DNA from: Diadema setosum
Taxonomy: Eukaryota > Echinodermata > Echinoidea > Diadematoida > Diadematidae
DNA length: 64,000 nucleotides
Direction of reading: 5' to 3'
NCBI GenBank assembly: GCA_033980235.1
Contig: CM067075.1
Coordinates: 1,463,167-1,527,166, forward strand
The notes below the pieces were generated by a model. The model saw only the letters and a list, made by a program, of their open reading frames with translations, did no database searches and was not told the origin of the DNA. The stretch's first letter is position 1; every line of letters begins with the position of its first letter. Made by a program: the position numbers and the translations under genes. This document shows, one piece after another, positions 1 to 11,000 of the stretch.

Positions 1-86
1 TAGCGTTCGTGTCGCAGATCTGAAGCTCGCTATTAAGCGTATAAAACATGTAATACTTGTAATATAGTACATACAGAGTAAATAAA

Positions 87-325
87 GGGGCGCTGTGGCA
101 TAGTGGATAAGATTCCCGACTCCCGATCGGAGTTCGAATCCCGCCCCGTGCTTACGTCCTTGGACAAACTTCAGATATTTTCACCCACTATGTCCCTCTC
201 AACCCATGTGTATAAATGGATACCTGGCAATGTTGGGTGATAGTAATGGCAGGGCCCTCTGGTAGAGCAGTGGCAACACTGAAGAGGCTACCCTGGGTAA
301 ATAAGACCTTATTATTATTATTGTT
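87..325 (+). repeat. tRNA-derived SINE
   Basis: The head resembles a tRNA with both internal RNA polymerase III promoter boxes: an A-box-like TGGCATAGTGG at 96-106 and a B-box GTTCGAATCC at 132-141. A non-tRNA body follows, containing GGGCCCTCTGGTAGAGCAGT near 253-272, and the element ends in an ATT-rich tail near 305-325. Head, body and simple-sequence tail together are the classic SINE layout. The body resembles SINEs I know from echinoderm genomes, which is recognition and not a search result. It is not a functional tRNA gene, because the acceptor stem does not close convincingly. Confidence 0.75.
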
Positions 326-3003
326 ATAAGGGAAAAGAACAGTGACAGGAAGAAGTACTGGCAAACTATTCATGACTTCGTTGATTTCTTTGAGAGAGTG
401 TCTTGAACTTTTTTGTTTCTACACGAATAGTCTTGAGGACTTGGAATTTTAGAGTTCACAGAATAAATTGGTCAACAAGAGACGACCTTGCTTAAGGAAA
501 AATTTCAACATCAAATCAAAAACATCAAATTGTCAAGTACAGTAGATAGAATGAGAGGAATGCATTGCTGCATACAGGAAACACGGAAGGAGAAGGTATG
601 CGATTACTTTTCTGTTATTAGTGAATACTTTACTCATAATATTGCACTGGGTAATTAGTCTTATATATATTGTTGTAATAACAATATTATTCTATGCATT
701 TTCTTTTCAAGGGGCGGTTTTTATCATCACTTGTATTATAATTGCCAACGTCACCATCATTATCAGTAGTCCACACTAGCAGCTTCAACAGCCGCCACAG
801 CCGCCACAGCCGCAACCACGGTGTATTTGTTACAATCGTCTCCTTCTTCCCCATCTCCTTCGATTCTTCCTCTTAGGTCTTCTTCTTCTTCTTCTTTTTC
901 TAGTAGGGTATCAAATCTCACCATGGTATACCACATTGATAGAAGAGTAATCTGGAGGCAGCGTGGCAGGAAGTTTTCATTGGTTAGTCAAACTCAGCAC
1001 TTATGAACAACTCTCTTCAAAACAATAACCCCGTCACTTTCAAAGTAACTCTGGCTTTTCATACTTGCAATAGTAACTTAAACATGATCTCAACATAGAT
1101 CACTGATTCATTTCATTCTTTGTTTGTTTAATCTACGGGCTCTTATCACAGCCCCCGAAACAATCAAAGTATTAAACAAACAATAACAAAAATTAATCAC
1201 ATTTTTGCTCGTAGCATACATATCGAAAGAGATCATCTCTTTGTAACATTGGTAAGGTGAGGAGAAATTCAACTGAAGTAAGAAATGTCATTGCCAAAAA
1301 TTTGGAAGCTAGAAAAAAGCAACTCATTGCGTTGAACGTTAACGACTTGTTTTCCAGCTAGATAGAAGTCAGACAAACACACACTCTCGCACAGACACAG
1401 ACACGCACAAACACTCACACACGCTTTTTTTATGAAGCTCTTTATACTTGACTTTCATTCAATGTCAGCATCATTTTCACAATTAGACGAGTTTAAACAA
1501 AAATAAGCAGCTGTGCTCTTCTCACTTGTGTAGTTTTGCTACTGAAGCGCGTTCACACACAAACGCACGCACACACACACACACACACACGCGCGCGCGC
1601 ACATACACACACTAACACACACGTTCACATCCAATCTTTGAAGTGAGTATGTAACACATTTCTTCCGGAAATTAAATCACGTGATAGGTGAAAGTAAAGA
1701 CCTGTGTCCAGAGAACGATCTGTGACACGTTAGCTGCCATTCAAACGACTCCAAGAACCAACTTACTTGTCATGTGTTTAGAACATTCCGGTTTTAACAT
1801 AGGTAGCATCACAGTCTCCTTTCCATTCAAGCGATGGCTATCTCATAACACTCAGAGAGTTATCAATATTTGAACAGAAGAAAGAGTGACTGACAGAGAG
1901 AAAGAGAGAGGGAGAGAGAGAGAGGGAGAGAGAGGGAGAGAGAGAGAGAGAGAGAACGGGATTCTTTCACCGGACAATACAATAATTATAAGAGTGTCGA
2001 GTTGGGATATCCATTGAAAGAAATCAATAAATGTCATAATAAGCACTAATCTTAACATCCTGTATCTATTTCTGTTAGTTTCTCTTTCATTTTGACCACA
2101 TTTCTGTATCTTCCCTTGAAAATCATACATCAATGGATATTTGATATATTTGAACAGGCAAAATGGAATCAAAGAAGTCAAAAATACTTTCATTTCCCGT
2201 TTGAATAAGGAAAGAAAAACACTAAGTGCTTGAGAGTAATGGCAGACGAAAGGAAAAACAGAAAGAGACATAAAAATATATCACTCTCATTTATCACCTG
2301 AATTGTGTCACAACAGGGCATTAGCTGAATCAATGGACTTATGAATGGGTTTGAAAGTGTCTTTAACAGCTTTCGATATAGTGTCTTTAACATCTTTCGA
2401 TTTTTTAATAGTGTCTTTATCAGCTTTCGATGTATTGTTTGAGCTTGGTCATTACTTGTGCTCTGGAAAATATACCCAGTAGACCAACCTCCCCATTTTC
2501 TTTTCTTCTTCAGCCTATAATAGCTAGAATTACTATCATGATGTAGAGTACCACTCTCCTATATTTCCTCTCAATTTCTCCTTCTCTCCGATCACATCCT
2601 TGATTATGATACGTGCTTAACGTAAATGATACAATTTCCAGTATCCTGTTCGTGAACATACATGTAGATGTGTGAGTTACATCTACTGCATGGACGCCCC
2701 ACTCAAGCTGCGAATAGCTTGTGACGACCCACTCCTAAACATATAGGACATGCAAATGACTTTCAAGTATTCCATGTACACGCCACATACAAGTGTGTGC
2801 ATGATGCATGTACATTTTGTGACTAAATCATATCAAATCAAATCAAATCAAATTAAATCAAATCACATGTTTTAAAACACTCTAAAACCGTTATTCCACT
2901 ATTTCTCTATAGAAAGATTTGTTACACAGTCAACAATCAAAGTGACAGCAGGTGTGATTACGCTCTGTGATTGACTTGCTTCTTCTACGTTGAAATTAAT
3001 ATA
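326..3003. other. No gene seen; AT-rich with small simple repeats
   Basis: No open frame here looks like protein. The stretch holds an (AC)n/(GC)n tract at 1565-1612, a GA-rich tract near 1885-1955, and a run of ATCAA-type pentamers near 2826-2866. It also has a short three-unit tandem repeat at 2358-2431, listed separately. Confidence 0.6.
2358..2431. repeat. Three-unit tandem repeat GTGTCTTTAACAGCTTTCGA
   Basis: A 20-21 bp unit recurs at about 2358, 2381 and 2411 with one or two changes per copy and spacings of 23 and 30 bp. No function is evident. Confidence 0.7.
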
Positions 3004-3166
3004 CAAATAGTGAATGGTCACGAGTGCAATGGTACGAGATTTCGCACGAGGTGAAAGATAGAGGCGCTCTATTCAACGAGGCGAAGCCGAGTTGAATAGT
3101 GCGCCTCATCTTTCACCGAGTGCGAAATCTCGTTCCATTGCACGAGTAAAGACCATACACTATTTG
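3004..3166. mobile_element. Fold-back hairpin element (MITE-like)
   Basis: The segment is an almost complete inverted repeat with arms of about 75 bp. It opens with CAAATAGTGAATGGTC and closes with GACCATACACTATTTG. The centre lies near 3085 around GAGGCGAAGCCGAG. The internal words CGAGATTTCGCAC and GTGAAAGAT recur in the opposite orientation on the other arm. There is no coding capacity, so this is probably a non-autonomous DNA transposon. It abuts a second, larger inverted repeat that starts at its right end. Confidence 0.75.
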
Positions 3167-3605
3167 TTTTATACAACGTCCAAGTAGATCTTTGTTATTT
3201 GGTTGGAGGATTGTTGGGTAGGTCTAAGTAGGCCTAAAAGTCTATATATGTATGAAAAATATAGCCATACTTACATGTGGATCCACTGCGATTCTCTTTC
3301 TGGCTTGTGCAATCAGTGTAGATACAGGTCACAGCTAGCGCTCGTACACTAGACTACGTAGGCCTACATTCGCGCATGCATGTACCGCACACGTACAATG
3401 CGCTGGCTGCATGCGATCCTCAATATGCAACACACAGTACACTTTCTCGAACCGTGGAATAGAACGAAAAAATCGAACCAAGTTACAGGCAAAAATAGAA
3501 CCAAAATTGCACGGCGCGTTGAATAGAGTACTTATTGAATATCACGTCACCAACAATCCTCCAATCAAATTACAAGGATCTACTTGGACGTTGTATAATA
3601 CAAGA
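3164..3605. mobile_element. TIR element, about 440 bp, next to the 3004-3166 hairpin
   Basis: TACAACGTCCAAGTAGATC near 3173 is matched in inverse orientation by GATCTACTTGGACGTTGTA at the right end (about 3577-3595). The similarity continues inward through GGTTGGAGGATTGTTGG to about 50 bp per arm. The interior has no credible open frame. The layout is that of a non-autonomous terminal-inverted-repeat element. It may form one composite element with the neighbouring hairpin, since the two share a boundary. Confidence 0.7.
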
Positions 3606-4514
3606 TAGGTCAATTATGAATTATAAATTGTAAAGAAAAATGCACCTTCTTCTTTTTTTTTTTATCCTCATCTACGTAATCCGGAAAGAGAGATATGTAT
3701 GTTATGTTCTGTCGCAAAATAAAAATGAATCTAAACTGTATGGAACTGAAACATGTGAAGATGGATTCCTGGGGCTTACAAGGTGACAATAATATAATGA
3801 TCGGCAAGTTGCGCAGTGTGCAAATGTTGCAATTACCCGAAACCACGCACATAAAATATCTATTAATATCATGTACGCAATACAAAATACATACTGTAAC
3901 ATGTTAAAAGCATGTGACGTTAGCTGCAAAATTAACTCTTATCTAACCATCTCCGTGTGTTTTTGTTACCTGTTTCTTCAGTATATTGTAAAATCTATCT
4001 TTGTCAAAAACCATTAAACCAGAAGAAACATAGTACCTCAAATAGTAAACGTTTACTTCGTTAAGAGACTCCTGTGACTCCTGTGACAAAACTTCAAATC
4101 AAGTTATTCAACTTGACAGTGTTATGAACTCTAACAATTAAACCCCAATACCATTAAGACGAAGTTTAGACCAGAGGAATTCATCGATCAAGTGGAATGA
4201 TCTTTTTAATTTATTGATTCTTGTTATTCAAGTTGTTTTTATTGCAACTGCTTGACAAATTGTCATATCCACCAAAGGCTTCCAAGCTTCTGCCCAATAG
4301 CTATAGTGAAAGGTCTACTCCCTTTATACAAGATCAGGGCGGACGTTTCGTAGTCTATAGTGTGTATGACACCTGCCCAGCAATCAGGAGCTAGGTTGCG
4401 GCTTCGAATCTCAACCAACCACGTATGTCCAGGATTTTTTTCTTTCATTTCTACTTCTTAAACACTGCATACTATGTTTATTCATCTATTCATTTTTTTG
4501 TTTAACGTCTGATA

Positions 4515-4546
<32 letters not shown>

Positions 4547-5011
4547 GGGGGGGTAGCCCATTCACCAATAAATTGCGGTCTTCCAATGGGCCCTGAATAA
4601 CATCATTAAATATAATATATAGGCCTACATTAAATAGCAAACTACTTGTATATATGCAGAAGGAAAAAAATCGAGTCTTTGTTCACGTCGATAAAGAGAA
4701 ATTTGTCAATCAGTTGCGATGAGATCATTCTGTGTGGTGTTTCTTCCCTATAAATGCAGACCGATTTAAGACTTTGTAGACTTAAAAACAAAAGTTTGAT
4801 CAATAAATTGACAAGCATTGACTAACATGGACTCATAGTATTTGTCTCATCGGGCTTAGCAATGTGGCGTCAGTCTTAACTGTATTCATGAAGTGAACTG
4901 AACTGATAGGAACACGAAATCGTGCTTGTAGTTTCGCGTGGCGCAACGTGCATGACGTGCAGGTCGAGTCTCGTTAATCATAGTGTAGTGCAAAAGTGAC
5001 ATTGCATCATA
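3606..5011. other. No gene seen apart from a SINE-like head
   Basis: The DNA is AT-rich. It contains the tRNA-like sequence at 4340-4450 (listed separately), a short (TA)n plus poly-T plus poly-G run at 4517-4553, and a TAGGCCTA palindrome at 4620-4627. Nothing else is recognised. Confidence 0.55.
4340..4450 (+). repeat. tRNA-like SINE head (degenerate)
   Basis: An A-box-like TAGTCTATAGTG at 4351-4362 and a B-box-like GGCTTCGAATCT at 4400-4411 flank a tRNA-like stretch that includes ACACCTGCCCAGCAATCAGG. The sequence then runs into a T-rich stretch. The spacing suits a tRNA-derived SINE head. No clear body follows, so this is either a fragment or a different SINE family from the copy at 87-325. 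Confidence 0.45.
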
Positions 5012-5396
5012 TTAATGGATGGTATAGTATTGGTGGGGATGAGGATTGGGCTTTCAACTTTTCGCGAGATATCAAGAAACTACTGATGAAATAGTACAGA
5101 GCATACCATTCAAAGAGGAATGCAAAGTTTGTTTGATGAAAATCGGTTTTAGAATGGCTGAGACATACAAAAACAAAGTAAAACAAAATGATCATAGTAA
5201 AAGGTGCATCCCATCTTTTATTGGATTGCTCTGTTATGGATATCTCCGCCATTTCAAAACCATCTTTTTTTTCAAATAAACGTTGAATTCCTCTTGAAAT
5301 TACATGCTCTTTTACATTTCATAAGAGGTTTCTCGTTATCTCAACAAAAATGTTAGAAACCTGAAGTTAGGTCTCAACCAAAACTATTCCCTTTAA
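5012..5396. mobile_element. TTAA-ended MITE, family B copy 1
   Basis: TTAA lies at both ends (5012-5015 and 5393-5396). The left end begins TTAATGGATGGTATAGTATT and the right end is the related inverse, closing in AACTATTCCCTTTAA. The arms pair in a degenerate way along the full length to a centre near 5208 (AAAGGTGCATCCCATCTTTT). Related copies lie at 28138-28432 and 55797-56192. TTAA target sites are typical of piggyBac-type transposons, so a piggyBac-related non-autonomous element is inferred. It has no coding capacity. Confidence 0.75.
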
Positions 5397-5540
5397 CAAA
5401 GCCGGATTCCCAGTTGTCTTCTTAGGGGTATTTTTTTTTTCATTACAAATTCCGTTAAAGTAGTGACGGATTACATAATGTTCACCCGTAAAGTATTATA
5501 CATATCATATAGGTCCTATGTACCCATAATTAGATATTCA

Positions 5541-5573
<33 letters not shown>

Positions 5574-5582
5574 GTGTGTGTG

Positions 5583-5636
<54 letters not shown>
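5541..5636. repeat. (GT)n microsatellite
   Basis: Nearly pure GT dinucleotide run of about 95 bp with two interruptions (GCG and GAGG). The open frame across it is an artefact of the repeat. Confidence 0.95.
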
Positions 5637-5639
<3 letters not shown>

Positions 5640-6412
5640 ATGTGGATGGTTAAGGTTTATACAAACAGACAGATAAATAGATCTTCCTTCGAGGTGTTTG
5701 TTTTGTTTTGGTCTTTTTGTATTTTCCTCGAGGCTAAAAGACGGAATATTGATTGTACTAGAAACAAATCTCTTATGAAGTGCTTCGAAAGGGTATAGTG
5801 GCAGAACAATTGTTTTCCTTTCAAACCATAAATCTTCTTAAATTTTTCATAATGCGGACTGATGTGGAAATGGTTCAAATTATAAGATGACGCCTAGTTA
5901 TAAAATGAGAGTCAACCAAGGGAAAGGTCGATTGTATTTTATACAAAAACAAACAGTGACGGTACAGCAGCGACCATAAGTGTCTACCGCCCGCCCTAAT
6001 GAAAACTCGCGCTAAAAGCATAATCAACGTTAATGAGATTGCGCATAAAGTATAATACATCACTTAGTAACGGAGTTTCTTACTGCCCACGCTCCCTTTC
6101 TCAAATGATCCGCGGCTCCGTCAGTAATGGTTTGGACAATCTAATTATTCGAGTTTGAATAACAATAATAATAATAAGACGTCTCGACTGAAGCTCTGAA
6201 GACGGAAGATAGAAAGGGGGATGGAGGATCAAGAGAGACGGAAAGAGAGAGAGGCTGAGAGAAAGAAAGGAAGAGAGGAAGGGTGGAGTAGGTGAAAGAT
6301 AGCAGAAAGGAAACGAGAGACCAAAGTAGGACGTGAGAGAGAGGAAGATATGGAGGAGAGGTCTCAAGAAGACAATGATACTTTACAGAGTCTAATCAGA
6401 CTTCAGAATTCA
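5637..6412. other. No gene seen
   Basis: Apart from a GA-rich purine tract around 6205-6365, nothing recognisable is present. Open frames are short and compositionally biased. Confidence 0.55.
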
Positions 6413-6735
6413 GGGCACTGTTTCATAAAGCTGCTTGTAAAGTTACTCATGACTTTACGAACGATTGGAATATGGGGTGCCAATATGTGTGCCCATTTTC
6501 CCCCTTACGTTCTAACAAAGTAAGGTTGTGTATCAATATTTTCATCTACATTGGGGCAAAATTACACTTTCAACTAAAGATGTGTGTCAGCATGTAAGAA
6601 TAATCATTATCATTTGCAAATTTCAATTTAAGCTATTGAAATTAACAATGATTAAGAAACTCACTTGTCTTGCCACATAAGTCGTTCGTAAAGTCTTGCG
6701 TAACTTTACGAACATTTTTGTCAAAAACACGGCCC
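6413..6735. mobile_element. MITE with about 55 bp terminal inverted repeats
   Basis: The left end reads GGGCACTGTTTCATAAAG and continues through GTAAAGTTACTCATGACTTT and ACGAACGATTGG. The right end, read on the opposite strand, gives GGGCCGTGTTTTTGAC, then GTAAAGTTACGCAAGACTTT and ACGAACGACTT. The two termini therefore share an inverted sequence of about 55 bp, itself carrying a repeated GTAAAGT/ACTTTAC word. The AT-rich interior of about 210 bp has no open frame. A non-autonomous DNA transposon is inferred. Confidence 0.75.
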
Positions 6736-7484
6736 AGGATTCGTAGTGACAGTCAATACGTAGAAATAAGAATTATGATTACAACACATACCCCCTCTCC
6801 TTCTTTCTCTATCTCTCTCATTCTCTCTCCCTCTCTCTTTCTCTCTCTCTTTCTCTCCTTTCTCTCTCAATGTTAATATAGATATTCTTGTGCGGGTGTG
6901 TGTGTGTGTGTGTCCATTTTTTTTTTCAAGGAATTATCTAACGTTTTGCATATACCAGTATACCATGTGTAGCATCCGTCAACATGAAAAAAAAAATCCT
7001 CACCAGTTCTCCATAGAAAAGAAAGGAAAAAGTAAAAGTTACCGTTAATTTATTATAAATGATGTAAATGTGGCACCTTAAGAATCCTCAAATTGTTAAG
7101 CCAAATGGGATTGCTTCATTGTTCATTCAAGCAACAGCGCAAGTACGGCAGTCTGTTGGTACTGTATATGACGTAAGCGACACCCAAGATCCCGTCCAGG
7201 GGAGTGGGGATGGGGTAAAGTTTCTTGGCGCACAGTTATTTCGTTCGTCATCACAGCAGTATCGATTTCTTGTCAAAGGAGAGTCTGGCCAGTTTGATGC
7301 ATTGATCACTCCTTGACGGTGAGCTGGATTCGGAAGCGTGTTTTATTCGCCAATAGACACGTGTTTCTATTTCAATACCAGTGTTGAAAACGTTTCACCT
7401 CTCTTATCACTCCCTCTTCCTCAAACACGCCAGCTTGCATCGATTGAAGGAGGCTGGCTACTTATAGTCACATGAATGACCGAC

Positions 7485-7491
<7 letters not shown>
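6736..7491. other. No confident gene; pyrimidine tract and short GT run
   Basis: A CT-rich run spans about 6796-6868 and a (GT)n run 6893-6913. An 82-residue frame at 7068-7316 (+) is slightly more balanced in composition than its surroundings. It has no recognised motif and no clear splice context, so it is not called. Confidence 0.5.
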
Positions 7492-7557
<66 letters not shown>

Positions 7558-7562
7558 TCTGT

Positions 7563-7610
<48 letters not shown>
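7492..7610. repeat. (GT)n microsatellite, about 118 bp
   Basis: Long GT dinucleotide array with a few interruptions (ATG, CTG, GAG). It lies about 60 bp left of the mirrored CCCACGAGC array. Confidence 0.95.
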
Positions 7611-7613
<3 letters not shown>

Positions 7614-7671
7614 GAGAAGAGCGACGACATCTCTTCATCCGGACTCGGGGGTGCACGTCACAAGCTCGGAT

Positions 7672-8046
7672 CTCACGAGTCATACAGCCCACGAGTTACA
7701 GCTCACGAGTCATGTAACCCAGTAGTAAGACACTAAGTGAACAGGTCCCACGAGCTCTACAGCGATAAAAATAGGCCCTGGAGCTCTACACTTATAGGTG
7801 AATAGGCCCATGAGCTAAACACAAGGCAACTAAGGCCCACGAGCTTGACAATAGGCAAGAAAGGGGAAGTATTATATCATGTGTCTTTATTTACCTAGCG
7901 TCGAGCTCGTGGGTATTGTTTACTAGTGTACTAGCTCTTGGGCGTGTTTAGTATCTCTCTTCAGAGCCTGTTTTACTTGGCGTCTATCAGCTCGTGGGTT
8001 AGTATGACTCGTGGCCCGTATGACTCGTGCGTGTCTGGCTCGTGGG
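7672..8046. repeat. Mirrored array of CCCACGAGC motifs (fold-back structure)
   Basis: About seven copies of a CCCACGAG[CT]-like word occur in one orientation: near 7672, 7688, 7702, 7747, 7776, 7807 and 7836. About six copies follow in the opposite orientation: near 7903, 7933, 7989, 8007, 8023 and 8037. The switch point is near 7870. Longer words also recur inversely, for example CACGAGTCATAC at the left end against GTATGACTCGTG at the right. The whole can fold on itself imperfectly. This is probably a non-autonomous fold-back transposon with subterminal motif repeats. No family is recognised and there is no coding capacity. Confidence 0.7.
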
Positions 8047-11000
8047 AAGAAATTTCATCCGAAACATCTGAATAAGATTTCAAAAAAAAAAGAAAACTTG
8101 TTCAGAATTAAAAATCTAAGATGTTTAGCAACCCTGTGATCCCACGCCTTCCACCCAGTACAGCTTTGGAACAATTTTGCATACTCTGTTCACGATAAAA
8201 GTCCCTAGCTTTACATTTAACTACTAATTTTCTGCCTCCAAGAGCCACACTTCCTTCCTATTGTATTTTATTTTGTCATTTTTGTTATCGTTTTCGACAT
8301 TCTTGTTTATAAAAATGGAGGGGGGGGGGTGGAAGACCTACATTTGAAGGAAACACGAGAAAATATCTCCGTCTCTTCCCTTGTATTCCGAGCGCCATAA
8401 AATGTAGCCATTAAGTCTCGAAAACTGCGACATTTAACTCGCCCGAATTCAAATATAAAAAGACACCCATTTAATCAGATTTATTCACCGCCGGATGTCA
8501 TTTCGCGATTCGTCATCATACACACATCTGCCGCGACGCCAGACTGGGAACAGGCAAATCAGGGCGAGATTCATAATTGAATGATTCTCTACCCCCCCCC
8601 CCCCCCACCCCACCCCCTTAACCCTCGCGGTGTTTTCTACAGTGTCATCTCAATGTTCTGGTGACTAGAAAACTCGACGGGGAAATTATGCAGTCAATGA
8701 GTTGGCTAAACGACACGTAATTTAAACGAAGTTGCGTTGAGAGACCCATTATCCTATGTTCGTGGCTTTGAACTTGGCTAACTGAAGCGTCAGCTATCCT
8801 TGATTGTTCCGTATATTCATAGAATGAATCGAGAAAGCCATTGGCGCATATTGTCAAAATCACACTTAACTTTACAATTTCGTTGTGGATCAGTGTGGAT
8901 GAATTACATTTATATATGGAGGAAGAAAAGTCGCATCTGTTCCCATGTATTGATGGCGTTTTGGGGGGAAATATGTCTACATTCATTGACCTGACTAAAC
9001 ACCTGTTTTTCTTTACTTCTCAAGAATAATTTTAATGTCATAATCCTACAGAGCAGATGAATAATCTTAGAACTAACAGTGCGTAACCAAACAACTGTTT
9101 TTTGAATCATTATGATTGTATGTCAAGTGAAATATGTGTGCATTGCTTATGATAATTATTAATTAGAAGCGCATTCAAATACAAATTCTAACCAAAATAA
9201 ATTGAAGACAGAAACCACGCAGAAAGTTACTGTCTTGTTGAACATGATTCATTATGTACAGATTTACAGATAGAAAGATAGACAGATAGATAGATAGACA
9301 GATAGACATACGGACAGACAGATAGATAGATGGATGGAGTGATGGATTGAGGGCGGGAAAGAGACTGAGGGGAGGATTATATGGAAATAGAATTATGTTA
9401 CTTGTATTGCATTGAACAAATTGAATAGAAGTGAATTAAATTAAATTGAAGAGATATCTGGGGCGTTTCACAACTTTTTTTTTGAAGCCATCTATATAAA
9501 AAATGGAATTCGGAACAACGTATTTTTTGGGGGTAAATTTTGACAATTTGAAGTTAATTCTGGAGACATTGAGCAAAATTGAACAGAAAAACCAATGGCG
9601 TACCATAATCTTACGTTGCCTTAAACTTTCATGATCGACTTAAATTATTTGTGAAACACCACGATCCGATTACACAAAGCGATTGACAGGATTGTTTGTA
9701 TGGTAAGTTTAACTTCTATCGCTAGAAACAAACAGTCACTGAAGAATACGCGGGTCAGTGCTTCCAGCGATGGCAGGAAAACAATGACGTCATAACCAAA
9801 ATGCACCTGTAGCTGGGTAGGATGGCTCTCTAAAACGGAAACTTCTTCAAACGTTACGGATGACCGGAAGCGATGTACTAGACACTTTAAGCTCCACTTA
9901 ACCTCGCCCATCACACATAGAGGTAAAGGTGGGAGGGGGAGACGAAAAGTTTTCCTGTTTTGGTTCATTTTGCGTACTTCCAGAGTTATGTCCTTGAAAC
10001 CAAACTAAACCAAGTTCATTCAAAGTTAACCTTTACATTCCAATCGATACCACGCATGACGGAAGCAGAAGGAACCAAGGAATCGATAATGACGGAAGAA
10101 GGATATTTCTTCAATATAATGATAATCAAAATGAATAGAAAGAAACTGAAAGATAATAACTAAAAGGTAGAGAGATCCGACTCCATTAATGGGAGGGGCA
10201 GTTTGATTATTTTCTTTGTGTTTATATTGTTGCTTTTCGGGAATATTTCCCTTACTTTTAAATGCTTTCTTGCATTTATTCTCTTTTGTAATATGGTACT
10301 CAATTGCAACTTTCTGTCTGTATGTAACACTGAATGTTTCTCGATCTACTGCACTCTGCACCAAGATAGTACCATGATTACCGTCCAAAAATTGATATAT
10401 TTTTTTTTTCATTTAATTCGTCTACGTTTAAAAATGCATGAGTACAATAACGAAGAAATTTCCACATAATTCTAAACTTAATAAGGCATGTTCAAAATTC
10501 TTATCATTTCACTATTTTTAAAATTTATAATGGCTTTAAATACGTCATAATGACGTAGGCCTACCTGCTGCTTAGTAAGGTGATTAGTTGTTCTCCGCTG
10601 ACATTGTACAGAGCAATGTTCTTGGAAGAGTCAACGCCCATAACTTCGCTAATCACTGTGTATGTATTTAGCAGCATCGAGCTTGAAATGGCAGAAAATC
10701 ACCACTCATATTTTTCTTCCCAACGTCTTTCTTTATGACAACATTACACCCACATATCTGACATTAGGTGCGTCATTGACATCGTTCGTCATCTCTGGTC
10801 AAGACAACCTTTTATTTGGTTGGAAATACCCTTGATGAAACTTTTCAAATCAGGCATAATCTGTTGAACTAAAAACAAAACAAAACAAACCCAAACTCCT
10901 GATTGTGAAGCTTCACAAAGGACCAGGTTAGGTTAGATATTTCATGAACATGATGAATGGTTAATGGAATGCATTTCTCCCAGTTTCCTTATGAATAAAC

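Noticed and set aside
87..160. A functional tRNA gene
   Set aside because: Both internal promoter boxes are there, but the arms do not pair into a full cloverleaf and a SINE body follows directly.
4263..4448. 61-codon minus-strand frame
   Set aside because: It lies on the SINE-like head and is explained by that repeat.
7068..7316. 82-codon plus-strand frame as an exon
   Set aside because: Somewhat balanced composition, but the reverse strand is also open over most of it and there is no motif or clear splice pair.
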